A DNA stretch of 64,000 nt from positions 90,059,282 through 90,123,281 of the forward strand of contig CM056741.1 of NCBI GenBank assembly GCA_029851415.1. Direction: 5' to 3'. Of the stretch, positions 10,097-20,963 are shown in pieces. How positions within the stretch are numbered: position 1 is the stretch's first letter; every line of letters starts with the position of its first letter. The notes under the pieces were generated by a model, which searched no databases, was not told the DNA's origin, and saw nothing but the letters and a program-made list of their open reading frames with translations. A program made the translations under genes and the position numbers. Source of the stretch: Eretmocerus hayati. Its lineage: Eukaryota; Arthropoda; Insecta; Hymenoptera; Aphelinidae.

Positions 10097-10399
10097 GACA
10101 AATACAAAACAATCTATCATCTAACTCTCACCCCGTTTGGAAGGAACGGACCTCACAGCAATCGCATTGATAGCCCAATTCCATCTTTTATATTGTGAAT
10201 ATCTCAATCAATAATGTCCAAAATGCTGAACATTATAGCAAAATCTTGGAGCAAGGAGTGATTGAACCCAAGAACACCTACATGGGACCACAAATGTTCG
10301 GAAATGACACTGGAGGTAATAAATTGAGGACAATAAATACGAACCCCAAAGAGTATGATGAGGTGCAAAATTCGAATCTTGAAGAAGAAGTTCAGGAAA
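10097..10399. other. No gene seen
   Basis: Spacer between the 3-kb foldback and the large Penelope palindrome. The 104-aa ORF at 10195-10509 runs into the palindrome arm and has no recognisable domain. Confidence 0.4.
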
Positions 10400-11610
10400 C
10401 CTATCGAAATCGGTCTTGTAGAGTTGATTTTGGGGTCTCGGGTGATTTTATCGAGCAAGAGAGTGGAAAGCATAGAACATTAGATTTCTTGGAAACCCCA
10501 ATTTTTTAGAATTTCGAAAATTCGATATTATACGTGAAAGTCCGTAATCTTTCAGAGAAAGATAGCGTTGAACTCCTTTTTGCGTTCTAACACCTATTCT
10601 TGCCAATCATCACAAATCCTTTCTCCAGGCTTCTGGAAACCATCTGTTTCCTGCGCATGCGCAGAAATTTGGATCTTTGAAACCAAGTCCATTGGAAAGC
10701 CAAGTGAATTTCGTTCAAAATAACCTTCTGCCGGAGTCAATTCCGTGCATTTGAGCCAGAGTTGCGACGTTCAAAAAACCACTGAATCTTGATAGTTCCT
10801 CAGAGGTGGGTCGGAGGTACTGGAGACAGCAGTGAGGAAAATCCATACCTGCCCCCGTCCGATGGCGTCCATCAACGTGTCGCACTCGAGCTACAGGCTC
10901 ATCTCTTATACTCTGTATATTAGGTTCGAATGCATGGAATTAACTTCAGCAGGTAGTCATTCTGAAGGAAAAGACCCCGCACCCAGAGATAGGATATTGG
11001 GTTGCGGTTAAATTTTTTGGGGGAAAAATGAGTTGTTGAGCGGGAGATTCTGATCAAAAAGTCCAATGGACCCGAAGCCAGGTAATGAACCATTTTTTTT
11101 GCAATCGATTAATCAACTATCGAAAAAGGGTAGGTTATGAGGTTATCCAAAAGAATAACAACACCACGTGCTTGACACACCTTGCTTCAAGCTGCGATAA
11201 CTATCACAAAACTGACACCAAAATCCACCTATGGGGTATTCTTCAGGAGGCCCTACACAGTAAGGATTCGTTTTGACCAAAATCGTATCGGTCTACGCCT
11301 CGCAATGGCGAGTAAGATCTTTTTCCCCGTGTATAAGTATATGGAGGCCCATTTCGATAAATTGGTGATTTTGCCATGTTTCCGCATTATTTCTTGAATA
11401 ACTCAAGAATGACCCATTTTATCTAAATATGTGTAGAGAAACATTTTCCAAAGATCTAAAAAATCGTGCCCTGGAAGTTTCTCAAACAATGCGTCTACTC
11501 CGAGTTGTGCTGCGTCTTTATTCCAAGTTTCATGGATTTTGAAATATTTCATTAAGTGGTTCTTAATCAATCGTTTTGATGAGTCAAGGTGGAATCTTCT
11601 TATTGCGGCA

Positions 11611-11643
11611 ACGTTTCGGCGCTTTTTGGCGCCCTTATCAAGC
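11611..11643 (-). ncRNA. Hammerhead-ribozyme-like motif, left arm
   Basis: The minus strand reads TTGATAA, then stem II GGCGC / GCGCC around a CAAAAA loop, then GAAAC. Hammerhead motifs are known in the repeat parts of Penelope-like elements. The conserved core CUGANGA is changed at C3 (to U) and G8 (to A), so this copy may be weak or dead, although U3-A8 could still pair. Confidence 0.5.
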
Positions 11644-12153
11644 CTATAATGTAAACATAAATATATGCAAACTAAATTTCTTCTTGTCCATACAACACTT
11701 GATTTCACTGATATAAAAGCTACGCACCTATCAATCTATATCGCACATTTGCTACAGGAGTAGCACGTCAGATGTATTTGGTAAACATCGCTAGTGGTAT
11801 TGGGATCGGCCGTGAGAATATTTTTCTAGTTTCATGTATTCTTGTGGAATGACTTACAATTACATTTACAGCCAATATTTTCTATACCCTTTTTGGACGA
11901 ATTTCTTACAGACATCAGCACTACACATGGTTTTTCTTACTGTTATTTATAGGGCGTACCAAGATTTATTGTTATTAACTTCTTGACTAGATGACATCGT
12001 CGTGAAGTTTTTTGACCGCCAAGTGAATATATTGTTTTGGATCTCCAGTTGCCACGTCGTCTGCTTTCGATAATCACATGCAGATTTCTACACTACCGAT
12101 GTTCTGGCTAAACCCGCGACATTTTTGATTACATCTCAGTCTATTAACCTGGC

Positions 12154-12640
12154 TCACGCTGGCGAGGGAGACCTACTATGATTTTGGTATTTTTTCATTT
12201 TTTGGATAAAAGAGTTGTAGACTGATTTTAATTTGTGAGAGTCACTTACTGTGTTCAAAGGATTATCTTGTAAATTAATATGAACCATCTCCGAAATCCT
12301 ACGTTTTCTCCAATTACTTTCTACATCTAAAATTTGCGGTTCTTTGAAGTTGAAAGAGTGTCTTTGGTCTCGTACATGATTATGTATTACATAATTCTGT
12401 TCATTCGGATTTATAGAATGATTTTTGTGTTCCAGCATTCTTTGGTGCACTTTCCTTTTCGTTTCCCCTACATAAGATGCGTTACATTCGTTACACTCTA
12501 TTTTATATACTACATTTGTACGATCTCTTTTTGTTGTAATATCCTTCCCACTCTTGACAATATTTAACTTATTTTTTATTTTGGTATAGTTCTTATGTTG
12601 GATTCTCTCAAATTTCTGGAAGTACGCTCATATAATCCTT
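12154..12640 (-). pseudogene. Penelope GIY-YIG endonuclease part, left copy
   Basis: The minus strand carries the C-terminal GIY-YIG-type domain of a Penelope-like element, which nicks DNA at integration. The last 98 codons (12450-12154) match the right-arm copy almost residue for residue, including QRMLEHKNHS and WRKRRISEMVHINLQ. The preceding part with the C-X2-C and YVGET region lies in another frame at about 12640-12451, so small indels separate it from the RT ORF. It lies downstream of the RT, which is the normal order. Confidence 0.75.
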
Positions 12641-12690
12641 TAATATTCGGCAAAGGTAGACATAGGCTTTTTGATTTTTCTTTTCTGCTA

Positions 12691-13770
12691 TTATTGAATC
12701 TGTTGAAATCCAATCTTTTCTGTATATAACTTTTTTATAAAATTTTGGGGATAGTTGTTGCCCCTTAGTATGTCCTCAACCATACTGATATCTTTTCTGT
12801 GAAATTTCTCATCAGAGAGTGATGTCGCTCTGTCAACTAAGGAAAATATCATGGCTTTTTTCTGTGATAAGGGATGAGCGGATTGAGAATTTAAAATTCT
12901 ACCTGAGAAGGTCTCTTTGTGATACCAGTCAAACTCAACTATTTCATTTTCTTTACGGTGCACTGTGACTTCCAAAAAATTGAGAGATTTGTTATTTCCA
13001 AGTTCATATGTGAACTGTAAGCGTGGGTGATAAGAATTGAAGGTGGAGTGAATCTCCTCTACTTTGTCAGATGGAACTATCACAAAAATGTCATCAACGT
13101 ACCTTCCATAGAACAAGGGTTTGAAAGAGAGTTTATTTAGACATGATTCCTCGAGATCTACTATAACCAAATCTGAGAGTATAGGTGAACTAGGATCCCC
13201 CATGGGAGTCCCATGTATCTGTCGGTGATATTTTCCACCAAACTGACAAAAAGTGTTGTTCATCAGGAACTCTATGGCATTTAGTAGATCTTGAAGTTTT
13301 ATGTCATACGTCTGTCTGATGTGGTGGAATCTTTTCTCAACTGCTTCTGTGACCTTGTCTCTAGGTGTATTGGGGTACATTGACTTCGCATCCAAGCTCA
13401 TGATGACATGATCATTCGGTATTGTGATAGGTCTCACTTGTTCTATAAAATGAGAGCTGCTTGTGATATGTGATTTTGGTTTGGGAATACTGTCTTTAAG
13501 GATTCTATTAATATATTCTGAAAGTTGATCAGTTGGACTGCCTATTGCTGAAGTAATGGGCCTGAGTGGTGCGCCCGCCTTATGAATTTTTGGGAGACGA
13601 TAAATTTTTGAAAGAGTAGTATCAGTTTGCGTAAGTGCAAATTTGTGGTGTACTTTTCCAAGATAGCCCAATTCATTCCATCTGTATAGGATATTCTTAA
13701 CATCAGTTTGGAGTTGTGATAATGGATTACGTTTGACAACTTCGTATGTAGACCTATCTTAGAGTAGATC
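12691..13770 (-). pseudogene. Penelope reverse transcriptase, left copy
   Basis: A 326-aa open segment (13671-12691) holds the RT palm: KIYRLPKIHK, PLRPITSAIGSP, SLDAKSMYPNTP, HGTPMGDPSSPILSDLV and the active site YGRYVDDIFVIVPSD. These are typical of Penelope-like RTs, which are related to telomerase and act with a GIY-YIG nuclease. Sequence further 5' continues to about 13770 in a shifted frame and is then cut off at the palindrome centre. The 3' side is frameshifted near 12691. A full element would need more N-terminal sequence, so this copy is 5'-truncated. Confidence 0.85.
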
Positions 13771-13785
13771 AAGCATTTTTTGGTT

Positions 13786-15185
13786 GTCACCACTCAGGCC
13801 CATTACTTCAGCAATAGGCAGTCCAACTTATCAACTTTCGAAATATATTAATAGAATTCTTAAAGAAAGTATTCCCAAACCAAAATCACATACCGAAAAC
13901 AGCTCTCATTTTATAGAACAAATGAGACCTATCACAATACCGAATGACCATGTCATTATGAGCTTGGATCTGGAGTCAATGTACCCCAATACACCTAGAG
14001 ACAAGGTCACAGAAGCAGTTGGAAAAAGATTCCACCACATCAGACAGACGTATGACATGAAACTTCAAGATCTACTAAATGCCATAGGGTTCCTGATGAA
14101 CAACACTTTTTGTCAGTTTGGTAGGAAATATTACCTTCCAGATACATGGAACTCCCATGGGGGATCCCAGTTCACCTATACTCTCAGATTTGGTTATAGT
14201 AGATCTCGAGGAATCATGTCTAAATAAACTCTCTTTCAAACCCTTGTTCTATGGAAGGTACGTTGATGACATTTTTGTGATAGTTCCATCTGACAAAGTA
14301 GAGGAGATTCACTCCACCTTCAATTCTTATCACCCACGCTTACAGTTCACATATGAACTTGGAAGTAACAAATCTCTCAATTTTTTGGAAGTCACAGTGC
14401 ACCGTAAAGAAAATGAAATAGTTGAGTTTGACTGGTATCACAAAGAGACCTTCTCAGGTAGAATTTTAAATTCTCAATCCGCTCATCCCTTATCACAGAA
14501 AAAAGCCATGATATTTTCCTTAGTTGACAGAGCGACATCACTCTCTGATGAGAAATTTCACAGAAAAGATATCAGTATGGTTGAGGTTATACTAAGGGGC
14601 AACAACTATCCCCAAAATTTTATAAAAAGTTATATACAGAAAAGATTGGATTTCAACAGAATCAATAATAGCAGAGAAGAAAAATCAAATAGCCTATGTC
14701 TACCTTTGCCGTATATTAAAGGATTATATGAGCGTACTTCCAGAAATTTGAGAGAATTCAACATAAGAACTATACCAAAAATAAACAATAAGTTGAATAT
14801 TGTCAAGAGAGGGAAGGATATTACAACAAAAAGAGATCGTACAAATGTAGTATATGAAATAGAGTGTAACGAATGTAACGCATCTTATGTAGGGGAAACA
14901 AAAAGGGAAGTGCACCAAAGAATGCTGGAACACAAAAATCATTCTATGAATCCGAATGAACAGAATTCTGTAATACATAATCTTGTACGAGACCGAAGAC
15001 ACTCTTTCAACTTCAAAGAACCGAAAATTTTAGACGTAGAAAGTAATTGGAGAAAACGTAGGATTACGGAGATGGTTCATATCAATTTACAAGGTAATCC
15101 TTTGAACACAGTAAGTGACTCTTACAAATTAAAATCAGTCTACAACTCTATTATTCAAAAAATCAAAAAAATACCAAAATCATAG
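13786..15185 (+). pseudogene. Penelope RT plus GIY-YIG, right copy
   Basis: This is the mirror copy of the left element. It begins abruptly inside the RT at PLRPITSAIGSP and is split by one frameshift near 14130 between the 13784-14227 and 14118-15185 frames. The second frame (355 aa) is long and intact: YGRYVDDIFVIVPSD for the RT active site, then at about residues 250-330 the GIY-YIG domain with VVYEIECNECNASYVGET and QRMLEHKNHSMNP. The CX2C pair next to the YVGET block is typical of this family. Close similarity to the left copy over its whole length suggests duplication as a unit. Confidence 0.85.
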
Positions 15186-15739
15186 CAGGTCTCCCTCGCC
15201 AGCGTGAGCCAGGTTAATAGACTGAGATATATCCAAAAATGTTGCGGGTTTAGCCAGAACATCGGGAGTGTAGGAATCTGCATGTAATTATCGAAAGCAG
15301 ACGACGTGACAACTGGAGATCCAAAACAATATATATTAACTTGGCAGTCAAAAAATTTCACGACGATGTCATCTAGTCAAGAAGTTAATAACAATAAATC
15401 TTGGTACGCCCTATAAATAACAGTAAGAAAAACCATGTGTAGTGCTGACGTCTGTAAGAAATTCGTCCAAAAAGGTTATAGAAAATATTGGCTGTAAATG
15501 TAATTGTAAGTCATACCACACAAATTCACAAGCAATATTCAGAATACATTAACCTAGAAAAATATTCTCACGGCAGATCGCAATACCACTAGCGATGTTT
15601 ACCAAATACATCTGACGTGCTACTTCTGTATCAAATGTGCGATATAGATTGATAGGTGCGTAGCTTTTATATCAGTGAAATCAAGTGTTGTATGGACAAG
15701 AAAAAATTTAGTTTGCATATATTCATGTTCACATTATAG

Positions 15740-15772
15740 GCTTGATGAGGGCGCCAAAAAGCGCCGAAACGT
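15740..15772 (+). ncRNA. Hammerhead-ribozyme-like motif, right arm
   Basis: This is the mirror of the left-arm motif: TTGATGAG, stem II GGCGC / GCGCC, loop CAAAAA, then GAAAC. It lies about 550 bp downstream of the Penelope ORF, where the element's terminal repeat should be. The core has U instead of C at position 3 and keeps G8, giving a U-G wobble where canonical ribozymes have C3-G8. Confidence 0.55.
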
Positions 15773-16694
15773 TGCCGCAATAAAAAGATCCCACCTTGAT
15801 TCATCAAAACGATTGATTAAGAACCACCTAATACAACGAAACATGAGTGATCAAAGTTAATACTATTTGAAACATTTCATGTCTCAAAGTTCATACTTTT
15901 AACCACTTTTGCAATGTTGGAGGATGATTTAGGGAATTTCCCTCCATTAGTTATCGAGATTCTGCTCAATACAACTCGAGAGAATCTACAGCAATCCATA
16001 GTATGTTGGAAAGATGAGGTTCGAGATATGAAATACTATGGGAATTTCCAAAATTTCATAAAACTTGTAATGAAGACGCGTCACAACTCGGAGTAGACGC
16101 ATCGTTCGAGAAACTTCCAGGATATGATTTTACAGATCTTTGAAAGATCTACAAACAGTTTCTCTACAAATTTTTGGATAAAATTAGCCGTTCTTGAGTT
16201 ATTCAAAGTATAATGCGGGAACATGGCAAAATCACCAATCTATCGAAATGGGCCTCCATACACTTATACGAGGGGAAAAAGATTTTACTCGCCATTTTGA
16301 TGCGTGAACCGGTACGATTTCGGTCGAAACGGGTCCTTAATATGTAGAAACTCTTGAAGTTCACCCCATAGGTGGGTTTTGGTGTCATTTTAGTGATACT
16401 TATTGCAGTTTGGAGCGAGGTGTGTTGATATACTGCAGCGTTCGAATTCAGGCAACGTTCTTCAGATAGCCTCATGTGGAACGCGCATCTCCTCCAGAAT
16501 ATCGAGATGACTGATTTGGGAATCTTGCGGGAAATTAGCTGGGAAATGTAAGCAAAGGAAAACAGCCTTACCGAGTATCCACGATGATATCGCATCCGTA
16601 GCGGCGAGAAATCGTGACTGAATCAACGCTTGTCATGGGCAGCCGCAGGGAGCGGGTTGAAGAACTTGAGAGATGACAATATCATTCATTTATA

Positions 16695-17100
16695 TGGGTA
16701 TTTTCAGGTTGCTGAACACGGATTTGCTATCAGCCAGCCTCTGAATTTGATTGCGGGGTATAGGAGAGGCATGACGTAGATTGAGTTGAAAGAGTTGGGA
16801 AATCTTGCTTTTCAGGATATTCCGAGGTCGCTGAACACGAGTCTGGCATCAACCAGCCTCTAAATACGATTGCGTGGGAGGGTGCGAGGGTGTAGGTGTG
16901 CGATGACCTGTATCGGGTTATAAGAGTTGCGATATGGTGTCTCGTAGGTATTTCGAGGTCACTGGACACGAATCTGGCATCAGTCAGTGTCTATGTCTAA
17001 TTCCGTGGTTGGAGGTGCAACTCGATCAGAATTGAGCTCTGCAACCCACATAACATGCTTTTCAGGGTATTCTGAGCTTGATGAACACTAATCTGGCATT
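16695..17100. repeat. Tandem ~115-130-bp repeat, about four copies
   Basis: A block of the form TATTC-AGGT-GCTGAACACG-TCTGGCATCA-CCAGCCTCTAAAT recurs at about 16700, 16815, 16945 and 17063 with growing divergence. It partly forms the left arm of the composite element. The right arm contains at least two copies in the other orientation (about 19260-19440). Confidence 0.6.
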
Positions 17101-17134
17101 AGAAATTACCAAGAGTGGTTCGAGTGGCATCAAG

Positions 17135-18915
17135 TTTCGCGAAGATATTTCGGTTTCTGTGAGCCAAGTATCCATGGGGCGCATACTTGCAAATTCTCGC
17201 GTATGCGACAATTTTCCTTTGCCCATGTATGAACTCTTCTGCGTACGCGATCGATACTTTTTTCTCGTACGCGAAAATTCTCCGGATACTGTCACCAAGG
17301 TTTTCATGAGGCACATGCCTGTGATATCTCGCGTAAGCGAGAAAAATACTCTTCGCGTACGCGACAGAATCCCAGTTCGCGTACGCGACGCTACTTCCGG
17401 TGCCCAAGGTTGAATATTTCCGCGTACGCGAACGATTTGGTCCTTCGCGTATGCGAAAATATGCCGGTTCCCGTAAGCAAAAGTTTCCATGGAGCGCATA
17501 CTTGCAAATTCTCGCGTACGCGAGAATTTTCCTTCGCCCATGTATGAACTCTTTTGCGTACGGGATCGATACTTCTTCCCTCGTACGCGAAAATTCTCCG
17601 GAATCTGTCACCAAGGTTTCCATGAGGCACTTGCCTGTGATATCTCACGTACGCGAGAAAAATACTCTTCGCGTACGCAACAAGATCCCAGTTCGCGTAC
17701 GCAACAAGATCCCAGTTCGCGTACGCGACAACATCCCAGTTTGCGTACGCGACTTTGTCCTGGTTCGCGTACGTGACGCTACTTTCGATGCCCAAGGTTG
17801 AATATTCTCGCGTACTCGAACGATTTGGCCCTTCTCGTACGCAAAAATATGCCAGTTTCCGTGAGCAAAGGTTTCCATGGGGCGCATACTTGCAAATTAT
17901 CCCGTACGCGGAAGAAATACCCCTCGCGTATGCGAGAATTTTCCAGTTTTCATAAGCAAAGGTCTTCATAGGGCGCGTACTTGCAAATTCTCATGCAGGC
18001 AATGGAATACCTTCCACATACGCGTAAATTCTTAAGTGAGCGTACGTAAAGCGATGTAGCCAAGGTTCCCATGAGGCGCATACTTGTAAAGTCTCGTACG
18101 CGAAAGTTTTCCATTTTCTGTTACGAAAGTTTCCATGGGGCCCATACTTGTAAATCCTCGCGTACGCGAGAAAAATACCCTTTGCCCACGCGAAAATAGT
18201 CCTATTCGGGTACGCAAGGCTATTTGCAGTGCTCAAGCTCAAACATTCCTGCGTACGTGAATGATACTTTTCTTCGTGTATGCGGAATCCATCCGATTCA
18301 CGAGAGCCAAGGTTTCCATGAGGCGCGTACTTATGAATTGTATACGCGAAAAAATATCTACGAGATCTCTTTGGTTCGCGTACGCCACCCCATTTCCGGT
18401 GCCTAAGCTTGAATATTTCCGCGTACGTGAACGATTCCCTTCTGCGCGGACGCGGACGATACTATTCTTTCGCGTAAGCGAAACTATTCCGGTATCCGTG
18501 AGCCGAGGTTTCCATGAGGTGCATATTCGCGAGTCCCCACGCTCACGAGAGAATGCCCTTCTCGTACACCGAAATTTTTCGGTTCGCGTACGCGAAGCTA
18601 TGTAGCCAAAGTTCCGATGAGGCGTATACTTATAAATTCTCGTATATGAGAAAGAATACCTTTCGCATACGCGACCCCATTCCTGGTGCCCAAACTTGAA
18701 TATTTTTGCATATCCGAACGATACTCTTCTTTTCGTACGCGAAGATATCCGGTTTCCGTGAGCCAAGAATTTCATGGGGCGCATACCTGCGAATTCTCAC
18801 GCTCGCGGAAGAATACATTCCGCCTACGCGAAAATGATTTTGGTTCACGTACGCGAAGCTATGTAGCCAAGGTTTCCATAGGGCGCATACTTGCAAGTTC
18901 TCGCGTACGCAAAAA
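17135..18915. repeat. Array of the palindrome TCGCGTACGCGA, about 35 sites
   Basis: About 35 matches to a TCGCGTACGCGA core occur in 1.8 kb. Six are perfect 12-mers (near 17353, 17377, 17512, 17717, 18159 and 18585) and the rest have one to three changes. Spacing is often 24 bp or about 42 bp. A longer unit of about 315 bp containing CCATGGGGCGCATACTTGC and CAAGGTTTCCATG recurs at 17172, 17487 and 17875, then decays. It is not CRISPR: the repeats are palindromic, variable and irregularly spaced. Reading frames across it are by-products of the repeat. Confidence 0.85.
17669..17776. repeat. 24-bp subrepeat inside the palindrome array
   Basis: Five units beginning TTCGCGTACGC and continuing AACAAGATCCCAG or a variant start at 17669, 17693, 17717, 17741 and 17765, exactly 24 bp apart. 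This local expansion accounts for the longer third ~315-bp unit. Confidence 0.8.
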
Positions 18916-20215
18916 GGATGCTACCATGAATGATAGGAAATTCGCTTCTCGGTGAACTGATCAAGAGATGTCATGGCCGTGAACTCCGAGGAGATCCTCG
19001 TTTTGAGATATCTTGTCTGAAAGATGCCTCTTGATTACCAAGCTTGATGCAGATTCGACAAACTTGTACTCTTCTTATGGAATAGCTTTGTCATATAGCG
19101 TGATTTATTGAAATGAACTAAACAAGGAGTGTGATATGGAACTACATTGGAAGGGAGAGGAATCAAACCTTAATCGTGGAAATCAAGTTATAATATGATC
19201 ATTCACCACGCGGTACAGCCTCTGTCATAATCGCACCTCTACCTACACAAGTAGACGTAGACACTGGCTGATGCCAGGTTGTGTTCGGCAACCTCGAAAT
19301 ACCTCCAAAACACCATATCTCGAATCTTCCAACCCAATATAGGTCATCGCGCACCTACACCCTCGCACCCGCCCACGCAATCGTATTTAGAGGCTGGTTG
19401 ATAGCATATTCGTGTTCAGCAACCTGAAAATACCCATAAAATGGATGATATTGTCATCTCTCAAGTTTTCCAACCCGCTTCCTGCGGTTGCCCCTAACAA
19501 GCGTCGATTCAGTCACGATTTCTCGCCGCTATGAATGCGATGTCATCGTGGATACTCGGTAAGGCTGTTTTCCTTTGCTTACATTTCCCAGCTAATTTCC
19601 CGCAAGATTCCCAAATCAGTCATCTCGATATTCTGGAGGAGATGCGCGTTTCACATGAAACTATTCAAAAAACGTCTGAATTCGAACGCTGCAGTACATC
19701 AAGCACGTGGTGTTGTTATTGTTGTGGATAACCTTATAACCTACTAATTTTCGATAGATGATTAATTAATTGCGAAAAATGGTCGATCATGTGGCTTCGG
19801 GTCCATTCAACTTTTTAATCAAAATTTTCCGTTCTACAACATATTTTTCCCCCAAAAAATTTCACCGCGACCCAATATCCTATCTCTGGGTGCGGGGTCC
19901 TTTCCTTGGCTTCCCAATGGAATTGGTATCAAGGATCCAAATTCCTGCGCATGCGCAGGAAACAGACGATTCCCAGAAGCCTGGAAAATGGATTTGTGAT
20001 AATTGGCAAAAATAGATGTTAGTGCGCAAAAAAGGAATTCCGGACCATTTTTTTCTGAAGAAACACAGAATTCTACATAGAATATCGAATTTTCAGAATT
20101 TTAAGAAATCGGGTTCTCAAGAAATTCAATCTTCTATGTCTTCCACTCTTTTGCCCGATAAAATCACCCAAGACATCAAAATCAACTTGACGATACCGAT
20201 TTCGGTGAATTTTTC

Positions 20216-20963
20216 AAAGACCTTCCGAATGCCGCAAACCGCATCTCTGTATCTGTAAACGAATTCGAGAAAAATTTATTTTATTGAAAAAAATACCCTA
20301 ACTTTTTTGTTGAAAATGTACGCTAGAGGTACCTGGAAAAATTTTTTGGGGCCCCATAGGTAGTGAAAATTCCATATTTTGTACCTCAGAATCGAATGAA
20401 AAAGTCAAGAAAAAAATTTAAGACATGACCCTTTTTCGTAGGTCTGTTTCGCGCAGAACTACTCAATCAGAAATCCCCTTGCCAAGAGTCATGATGGATA
20501 CGGCATAGCAAAGTTACTAAATACAACCGTCGCAACTATTCAAATCTACGGCCCAGGGTTGAAATTAGAGGGGTACGAAGAATGGATTCCATGGAGCAAT
20601 GATTAGGAACATAAGAGCATCAACGGAGTGATGCATTTCATAATATACGCAGGCTATTCTCGGAACCGGAGATGGGTTGATACAGCGCGAATCGCGAGCG
20701 AATGAGCAGACGTGATAGAGCAGAGTCGGAACGCGTCGAGGGAAATAATGAAACTCGTAAATGTGGAAGGGTGTACAGAATAGGAATTCAGACACGTGCG
20801 TAGATTAGTGGGCATCGATTCATAGTGATTTGGTCTGGACGGAGAACCTTCGCATACCCCAAGTATCATTTAACATGAAACCAGAGACCAAACCAATGGA
20901 GGCTGAAATTTTTAGACTCCTTCCGGCACTGAAAAAACCGATGATGGAGGAAGTGATGAAGTG
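20216..20963. other. No gene seen
   Basis: AT-rich sequence between two palindromes. ORFs are under 80 codons and show no known motifs. Confidence 0.5.

Larger units (their letters stand above)
16430..19712. mobile_element. Composite foldback element enclosing a palindrome array
   Basis: The inverted arms 16430-17025 and 19215-19712 start with CTGCAGCGTTCGAATTCA at the outer edges and share GAAACGCGCATCTCCTCCAG-like, TCACGATTTCTCGCCGCTA and TATTTCGAGGT blocks. The element lies inside the right arm of the Penelope palindrome. The left arm at about 11165-11180 shows the empty-site sequence (CGTGCTTGACACACC). No transposase is visible. Confidence 0.8.
10400..20215. repeat. Giant palindrome with arms of about 3.4 kb and two Penelope copies
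   Basis: The left arm (10400-13770) and the right arm (13786-16430 continuing at 19713-20215) are reverse complements. Landmarks in both include the GATTTTATCG block near the outer ends, the GACCCCGCACCCAGAGATAGG block (about 10980 and 19885), CAACTCGGAGTAGACGC, the GGCGCCAAAAAGCGCC motif and the whole Penelope coding region. The right arm is interrupted by the composite element at 16430-19712. The centre is asymmetric: the left Penelope copy reaches about 13770, while the right one starts at 13786 further inside the RT gene. Confidence 0.85.

Noticed and set aside
17062..18955. Many ORFs of 60-192 aa with repeated RVRE/SRTR/AYAN-type peptides; also considered a CRISPR array
   Set aside because: The peptides are readings of the CGCGTACGCG repeat in all six frames. 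CRISPR is excluded by palindromic, variable repeats, irregular spacing and eukaryotic context.
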